Shown here: positions 6,813-10,573 of the stretch, piece by piece
How positions within the stretch are numbered: the first letter of the stretch is position 1
Layout: every line of letters begins with the position of its first letter
Source: an uncultured Clostridia bacterium
GTDB taxonomy: Bacteria > Bacillota > Clostridia > Oscillospirales > Oscillospiraceae
Direction of reading: 5' to 3'
Length of the DNA: 10,573 nt
Assembly (NCBI GenBank): GCA_938023775.1
Contig: CALJDB010000266.1
Span: 1 to 10,573, forward strand
The notes under the pieces: generated by a model
What the model saw: the letters and a program-made list of their open reading frames with translations, nothing else
What the model was told of the DNA's origin: nothing
The model's database searches: none
Position numbers and translations under genes: made by a program

Positions 6813-7825
6813 AAAATAAGAAAAAACGAAGTCCGCTTGCGTCGATCGCCATCGCGCTTATTTTCCTCGTCGGACTCGGCGTGCTGCTCTATCCCGCGTT
6901 CAGCGACCTCTGGAACCAGCGGCGGCAGGACAGGCTCATCGGCAGCTACTTAGAGCGCGTCGAGAGTCTCAATCCGGTGGACCACGCCGCCGAGCTTGCT
7001 GCCGCGCGGGAATATAACGCCGCGCTCCGCCCGGATTTCCATGACGCCTTCACCGGCGAGCTGCCGCCGGAGACGGACCTGTACTGGTCCCTGCTCGACC
7101 CGGACGGCAGCGGCGTGATGGGCTATCTGGAGATCCCGAAGATCGCCGTCCGTCTGCCGGTCTACCACGGCACGGGCGAGGACGTGCTCCAGCAGGGCGT
7201 GGGACACCTCGCGGGAACGAGTCTGCCCGTCGGCGGTGCGGGGACCCACAGCGTGCTGTCGGGCCACCGCGGACTGCCGAGCGCGCTGCTGTTTACGGAC
7301 CTCGACCGGCTCGAGGTCGGGGACAAATTCTGTTTGTATATTCTCGGCGAGCGGCTGACTTACGCCGTCGATAACATCGCCGTTGTGGAGCCCGACCGGG
7401 TGGACAGCCTGCTGCCCGCCGGGGACGGCGATTATGTGACGCTGCTCACCTGCACGCCTTACGGCGTCAACACCCACCGGCTGCTTGTCCGCGGCGCGCG
7501 CTGCGCCGATGAGCCGGAGGAGACGGTACAGCAGGTCAGTACGGCGCAGCAGATCGTCCGCAGCCTCGGCTGGAAGGGCAAACTGGCTTATGCGCTCTGG
7601 GCGCTCGCGGCTGCCGCGGTGCTCGCCCTCGCGTGGGTCCTCGCGGGCGTTATCAGAAGAAAAAAGCGAAAAGGAGGCAGACCGGGTCATGACATGCCGC
7701 CGGAAAAATCGGATTACGCTTCTCGCGGCGCTGCTGGCGGCGCTGCTCCTCCCGCTCCGGACGCTGGCGCTCGCGCGCCCGGACCCGGAGACGCCGTGCA
7801 CTCTGACGCTGACGGCGAGGCTTGA
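6809..7825 (+). CDS. srtC: Class C (pilus-polymerising) sortase, second copy, with extended C-terminal tail
   Basis: A second class C sortase, 338 residues with a TTG start. The N-terminus is KNKKKRSP, then a transmembrane helix (IAIALIFLVGLGVLLYPAF). The core is GVMGYLEIPKIAVRLPVYHGT, with catalytic His in SGHRGLPSA (H153), Cys in TCTPYGVNTHR (C215) and Arg R224. The lid again reads DAF rather than DPF. A C-terminal membrane helix ends in RRKKRK at about residue 288, where most family members would soon stop. Here the frame stays open for another 50 or so Gly/Pro/Ala-rich residues, overlapping the next gene by 137 bases in another frame. That tail has little family character. It is either a real cytoplasmic extension or a by-product of GC-rich overprinting. 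Two class C sortases in one locus often differ in pilin preference, but nothing here assigns the roles. Confidence 0.93.
   Translation: MKNKKKRSPLASIAIALIFLVGLGVLLYPAFSDLWNQRRQDRLIGSYLERVESLNPVDHAAELAAAREYNAALRPDFHDAFTGELPPETDLYWSLLDPDGSGVMGYLEIPKIAVRLPVYHGTGEDVLQQGVGHLAGTSLPVGGAGTHSVLSGHRGLPSALLFTDLDRLEVGDKFCLYILGERLTYAVDNIAVVEPDRVDSLLPAGDGDYVTLLTCTPYGVNTHRLLVRGARCADEPEETVQQVSTAQQIVRSLGWKGKLAYALWALAAAAVLALAWVLAGVIRRKKRKGGRPGHDMPPEKSDYASRGAAGGAAPPAPDAGARAPGPGDAVHSDADGEA
7671..7677 (+). promoter_or_regulatory. Ribosome site of the small pilin, inside the second class C sortase gene
   Basis: AAGGAGG lies 11 bases before the ATG at 7689. It is embedded in the 3' end of the sortase frame. It decides the small pilin start, since the frame itself is open much further upstream as a shadow of the sortase gene. 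Confidence 0.7.
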
Positions 7826-8492
7826 CGGCGCCGCCGTTCCGGGGATGCGCTTCGCGCTTTACCGCGCCGCGGAGCTCGACGGGCTCGGGCACTGGGCGCT
7901 GACGGCGGGATTTGCGCCGAGCGGCGCGGACCTCGGCGCGCTCAACGCGGCGCAGGACCTTGCCGCGGCGGCGGACGCCCTCGCGCGATTTGTGTCGGCG
8001 GAGCATCTCGTCCCCTGCGCCGCGGAGACGACGGACGCGCAGGGCGCGGCGGCGTTTTCGGGACTCGTGCCGGGGCTCTATCTCGTGACGGCGGACGCCG
8101 CCGTGTCCGGCGGCTGGGAATACCGCTGCGCACCGGCTCTGCTCGCGCTCCCGGCGCTCAATGCCGACGGGGAGAGCTGGGACTATGACGCCGCGGCGCT
8201 GCCGAAAATCGAGCGGAGCGCCCTCCCCGATCCGCCCGCCCCGGTCCCGGAGCCGACGCCCGCGCCCACGCCTTCGCCGCAGCCGCCCCCGGAGCCGACG
8301 GAGACCCCGGTCCCGTCACCGGAGCCCTCCGAGTCCCCGACCCCGACGCCCGCGCCGACCGGGAAGCCCTCCGGCGCGGACGAAACGCTGCCCCAGACGG
8401 GGCAGCTGCGCTGGCCCGTCCCGGTGCTCGCGGTGCTGGGGCTCGCGCTCGCTGCCGCGGGGATAGGGTGCAGGAGGCGGCGGGATGAGTAA
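7689..8492 (+). CDS. Small LPQTG pilin with Pro-rich stalk, probable basal or anchor subunit
   Basis: A 267-residue sorted surface protein. The N-terminus MTCRRKNR and an Ala/Leu-rich core are a signal peptide ending near LALA. One Cna-B/SpaA-like domain spans about 35-175: strand CTLTLTARLDGAAVPGMRFALYR, GAAAFSGLVPGLYLVTADAAV, and the closing SWDYDAAALPKIE. This is the arrangement of small minor pilins in Clostridia loci as I know them. Residues 180 to about 226 are a Pro/Thr/Glu/Ser stalk with imperfect PEPTPAP-like repeats, suited to spanning peptidoglycan. LPQTG (234-238) is followed by Gln, not Gly, then a hydrophobic helix and RRRRDE. The sorting signal thus differs from those of the other two pilins. 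The gene begins inside the preceding sortase gene and overlaps the next sortase by 8 bases. Basal role is inferred from size, stalk and gene order. Confidence 0.88.
   Translation: MTCRRKNRITLLAALLAALLLPLRTLALARPDPETPCTLTLTARLDGAAVPGMRFALYRAAELDGLGHWALTAGFAPSGADLGALNAAQDLAAAADALARFVSAEHLVPCAAETTDAQGAAAFSGLVPGLYLVTADAAVSGGWEYRCAPALLALPALNADGESWDYDAAALPKIERSALPDPPAPVPEPTPAPTPSPQPPPEPTETPVPSPEPSESPTPTPAPTGKPSGADETLPQTGQLRWPVPVLAVLGLALAAAGIGCRRRRDE
8226..8370 (+). repeat. Imperfect Pro-rich coding repeats (wall-spanning stalk of the small pilin)
   Basis: About 47 codons, nearly half of them Pro, built from variations on CCG-GAG-CCG-ACG and CCG-ACG-CCC-GCG. The units are degenerate, not exact. Such tracts vary in length by recombination or slippage in other wall proteins. 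Confidence 0.6.
8472..8477 (+). promoter_or_regulatory. Ribosome site of the class D-like sortase
   Basis: AGGAGG lies 7 bases before the ATG at 8485, within the last codons of the small pilin. The two frames overlap by 8 bases, which fits translational coupling. Confidence 0.75.
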
Positions 8493-9069
8493 GCGAATCG
8501 GAAACATCCTGATCGCGCTCGGCGCGCTCTGCGTGGCGGCGGCGCTTGCGCTGCTGCTCCATAACGACGCCGAGGCGCGGGCAGCCGCCGCAGCGTCGGA
8601 CGCGGTGCTGCCCGTTCTGGCGGAGGCGGTCGCCGAGCGCGCGGCGGAGCCGCCGGAGCTGGAGGAGACACCGGCGGAGGAACCCGTCGTGGAGCTTGAC
8701 GGCGTGCGCTATATCGGCTATCTCTCGATCCCGGCGCTCGCGCTGGAGCTGCCCGTCCGCGCGGAGTGGAGCTACCCCGCGCTTCAGGAGTCGCCCTGCC
8801 GCTACGCCGGGACCGCGGCGGAGGGCGGGCTCTGCATCGCGGCGCATAATTTCCGCCGCCACTTCGGCGCGATCGGCGCGCTCGAGGCCGGAGACGCCGT
8901 GATCTTCACGGACGCCGCCGGAGAAACGCACACCTACGCCGTCGCCGAGGTCACGACCCTCCGCCCGACCGCCGTCGACGAAATGCGCGACAGCGCATGG
9001 GACCTCACCCTCTTCACCTGCACCCCAGGCGGCGCGAGCCGCATTGCCGTGAGATGCGAAAAAGCCTGA
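8485..9069 (+). CDS. Class D-like sortase, probable cell-wall anchoring enzyme of the pilus
   Basis: A 194-residue sortase distinct from the two class C enzymes. It has an N-terminal membrane anchor (IGNILIALGALCVAAALALLL) and an Ala/Glu-rich linker to about residue 68. The catalytic domain follows: VRYIGYLSIPALALELPV, ALQESPCRYAGT, catalytic His in AAHNFRRHFG (H121), FTDAAGETHTYAV, catalytic Cys in LTLFTCTPGG (C179) and Arg in SRIAVRC (R186). There is no C-terminal membrane helix and no class C lid, so it is unlikely to polymerise pilins. The TCTPGG-xSR pattern and small size fit sortases often labelled class D in Clostridia pilus loci. Class assignment is from memory of the family, not a search. 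As last gene, next to a pilin with a different sorting signal, it probably attaches the base subunit to peptidoglycan. Confidence 0.88.
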   Translation: MSKRIGNILIALGALCVAAALALLLHNDAEARAAAAASDAVLPVLAEAVAERAAEPPELEETPAEEPVVELDGVRYIGYLSIPALALELPVRAEWSYPALQESPCRYAGTAAEGGLCIAAHNFRRHFGAIGALEAGDAVIFTDAAGETHTYAVAEVTTLRPTAVDEMRDSAWDLTLFTCTPGGASRIAVRCEKA

Positions 9070-9096
9070 TCCCGCCTGAAGCTCCGGGCGGGATCA
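9067..9096 (+). terminator. Hairpin beginning at the stop codon of the last pilus gene
   Basis: TGATCCCGCC (9067-9076) pairs perfectly with GGCGGGATCA (9087-9096) across a 10-base loop. The first three bases are the stop codon of the sortase. The downstream T run is weak (CATCTTTAAAT), so it may be a poor terminator or an mRNA 3' end stabiliser. Confidence 0.55.
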
Positions 9097-9115
9097 CATC
9101 TTTAAATGGAGGCTT

Positions 9116-9130
9116 CGCCGCAGAGCGGCG
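9116..9130. other. Small GC-rich hairpin between the two terminator-like structures
   Basis: CGCCGC and GCGGCG are perfect complements around an AGA loop. There is no T run after it, so it is not a terminator alone. It sits between the stop-codon hairpin and the strong bidirectional terminator. Confidence 0.4.
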
Positions 9131-9132
9131 GA

Positions 9133-9176
9133 CGAAAAACAAGGGAGACCGCACCTGCGGTCTCCCTTGTTTTTCG
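9133..9176. terminator. Strong bidirectional intrinsic terminator between the pilus operon and proS
   Basis: The 21 bases at 9133-9153 are the exact reverse complement of 9156-9176, with only CC between them (a practical loop of about four bases). The stem core is GGGAGACCGC. Both outer arms carry an A5/T5 tract, so a U run follows the hairpin on either strand. It lies between convergent genes, 16 bases past the proS stop and downstream of the last sortase, and should end transcription from both sides. Confidence 0.92.
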
Positions 9177-9191
9177 ATCGTATCTGTTCCG

Positions 9192-10573
9192 TCAGTACGC
9201 CACGGCCCAGATGATATCGGTCTTGCACTCCTTGCCGCAGCAGACGCATTTTCCGGTGGTGCCGGACTGCTGAAGCGGCATGCAGCGGGAGGAGACGCCG
9301 GCGAGCTCTTTCATTTTCAGCTCGCAGGCGAGGTCGCCGCACCACTTGGTCTTGGCGAAGCCGCCGCGGGAGGCGACCATGTCGCGGACGCTCTCCACGC
9401 TGTCCAGTTCAAAGGTGTTTTCCTCCAGATTGCGCTTCGCGGCGGCGAACATGCTGTCGTGGACGGTGTCCAGCAGCTGCGCGGCGGACTGCTCAAGGCT
9501 CTCCAGCGCGACGGGGACCTTTTCGCCGTTGTCGCGGCGGACGATGCAGCACTTGCCTTCCTCAAGGTCGCGCGGACCGATCTCTACGCGGAGGGGAACG
9601 CCGCGCATCTCGTACTCGGCGCACTTCCAGCCCATGGACTGGTCGGAATCATCGAGCTTCGCGCGGATCCCGGCGGCGGTGAGGCGGGCGAGAATGTCGC
9701 GCGCGGCGTCCGCCACGGCGGGGTTTTTGTGGGCGGCGATGGGGATGACGACCGCCTGCACGGGCGCGATGCGCGGGGGCAGGACGAGACCGGAGTTATC
9801 ACCGTGTGTCATGATGACCGCGCCGATCATGCGCGTTGTGGAGCCCCAGGAGGTCTGGAACGGATATTGCAGCTTATTGTCGCGCCCGGCGAAGGTGACG
9901 TCGTAGGCGCGGGAGAACTTGTCGCCGAAATAGTGGCTCGTCGCGCCCTGAAGCGCCTTGTGGTCGCGCATCATGCACTCAACGGTGTAGGTCGCCTCCG
10001 CACCGGCGAACTTTTCCTTGTCCGTCTTGCGGCCGGGGACGACGGGAATGGCGAGGACGTTCTCGAAAAAGTCCGCATAGCAGCGCAGCTGCTGCTCGGT
10101 CTCCGCAACGGCTTCCTCAGCGGTCTCGTGGATGGTGTGGCCCTCCTGCCACCAGAACTCGCGGCTGCGCAGGAAGGGGCGGGTGGTCTTTTCCCAGCGG
10201 ACAACGCTGCACCACTGGTTGTACTTCATGGGAAGCTCACGGTAGCTGTGCAGCACGCGGGACCAGTGATCGCAGAACATGGTCTCGCTGGTGGGACGCA
10301 CCGCCAGACGCTCTTCCAGCTTGTCGGAGCCGCCCATCGTGACCCACGCCACCTCCGGCGCGAAGCCATTGACGAGCTCGCCTTCCTTCTGCAGCAGGCT
10401 CTCCGGGATCAGCACCGGCATAGCCACATTCTCATGGCCGGTAGCCTTGAACCGGGCGTCCAGATCCTTCTGGATCAGTTCCCAGATGGCCTGACCATAG
10501 GGGCGCAGGATGATAAAGCCCTTCACACTGGAGTACTCCACCAGCTCTGCCTTTACGCAGATGTCGGTGTACC
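9192..10573 (-). CDS. proS: Prolyl-tRNA synthetase, 5' end beyond the window
   Basis: This gene charges tRNA-Pro with proline in the cytoplasm. The visible part is about 459 codons, open to the right edge. It begins YTDICVKAELVEYSS, and the family normally has some 25-35 residues before this, so the true start is outside the window. The class II core is plain: GHENVAMPVLIPESLL, VRPTSETMFCDH, motif 2 VVRWEKTTRPFLRSREF with WQEGHT, FAGAEATYTVE, TSWGSTTRMIGAVIMTHGD, and motif 3 GLVLPPRIAP. The anticodon-binding domain follows (DDSDQSMGWKCAEYEMRGVPLRVEIG). The C-terminal domain has Cys clusters (WCGDLAC, SRCMP, CVCCGKEC) that probably bind zinc, and the protein ends in a Tyr (VAY). This is the archaeal/eukaryote-like ProRS type, without the editing insertion, found in many Clostridia. 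It is a housekeeping neighbour, unrelated to the pilus. Confidence 0.97.
   Translation of the reverse strand, partial: YTDICVKAELVEYSSVKGFIILRPYGQAIWELIQKDLDARFKATGHENVAMPVLIPESLLQKEGELVNGFAPEVAWVTMGGSDKLEERLAVRPTSETMFCDHWSRVLHSYRELPMKYNQWCSVVRWEKTTRPFLRSREFWWQEGHTIHETAEEAVAETEQQLRCYADFFENVLAIPVVPGRKTDKEKFAGAEATYTVECMMRDHKALQGATSHYFGDKFSRAYDVTFAGRDNKLQYPFQTSWGSTTRMIGAVIMTHGDNSGLVLPPRIAPVQAVVIPIAAHKNPAVADAARDILARLTAAGIRAKLDDSDQSMGWKCAEYEMRGVPLRVEIGPRDLEEGKCCIVRRDNGEKVPVALESLEQSAAQLLDTVHDSMFAAAKRNLEENTFELDSVESVRDMVASRGGFAKTKWCGDLACELKMKELAGVSSRCMPLQQSGTTGKCVCCGKECKTDIIWAVAY

Noticed and set aside
6950..7801. A long antisense open frame (283 codons) across the second class C sortase
   Set aside because: It is a shadow of a well-supported sortase gene, with composition typical of antisense reading.
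1..10573. CRISPR arrays, tRNA or rRNA genes, insertion sequences or attachment sites
   Set aside because: No regularly spaced repeats, transposase-like frames, flanking inverted repeats or recognisable RNA genes were seen on either strand.

Overview
This window holds a complete, self-contained sortase-assembled pilus operon of a GC-rich Gram-positive bacterium. Sortases, LPxTG-type sorting signals, SpaA/Cna-B pilin domains and a bacterial ProRS of the kind common in Clostridia point to a high-GC Firmicute, most likely a gut Clostridia/Oscillospiraceae-type organism. That placement is an inference from gene style, not from a marker gene.

Layout. (1) 304-1, minus strand: the N-terminal part of an unrecognised membrane-anchored or secreted protein, cut by the left edge. 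(2) 305-355: a very short divergent gap with a T8 tract and the ribosome site of the first pilus gene. (3) 356-9069, plus strand: six pilus genes, namely a 1271-residue tip-type adhesin (356-4171), a 566-residue backbone pilin (4243-5943), two tandem class C sortases (5970-6812 and 6809-7825), a 267-residue small, probably basal, pilin (7689-8492) and a class D-like sortase (8485-9069). The last four genes overlap or nearly touch, so they are probably translationally coupled. (4) 9067-9176: three consecutive hairpins, the last a perfect 21-bp bidirectional terminator. (5) 10573-9192, minus strand: prolyl-tRNA synthetase, converging on the operon and missing its first residues at the right edge.

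How the genes probably work together. The three surface proteins are exported by N-terminal signal peptides and held in the membrane by C-terminal sorting signals. The class C sortases would polymerise LPTTGG backbone subunits and cap the fibre with the large IPSVGG adhesin. The small pilin carries a different signal (LPQTG followed by Q) and a long Pro-rich stalk suited to crossing the cell wall, so it is the likely base. The third sortase is the likely enzyme that fixes the fibre to peptidoglycan. This division of labour is inferred from known Gram-positive pilus systems.

Points of note are a tip sorting signal without the canonical Thr, an acidic Pro/Glu-rich insertion inside a SpaA-type domain of the adhesin, a 137-nt out-of-frame gene overlap, absence of the usual YPK pilin motif, and a large N-terminal adhesin region I cannot assign to a described family.
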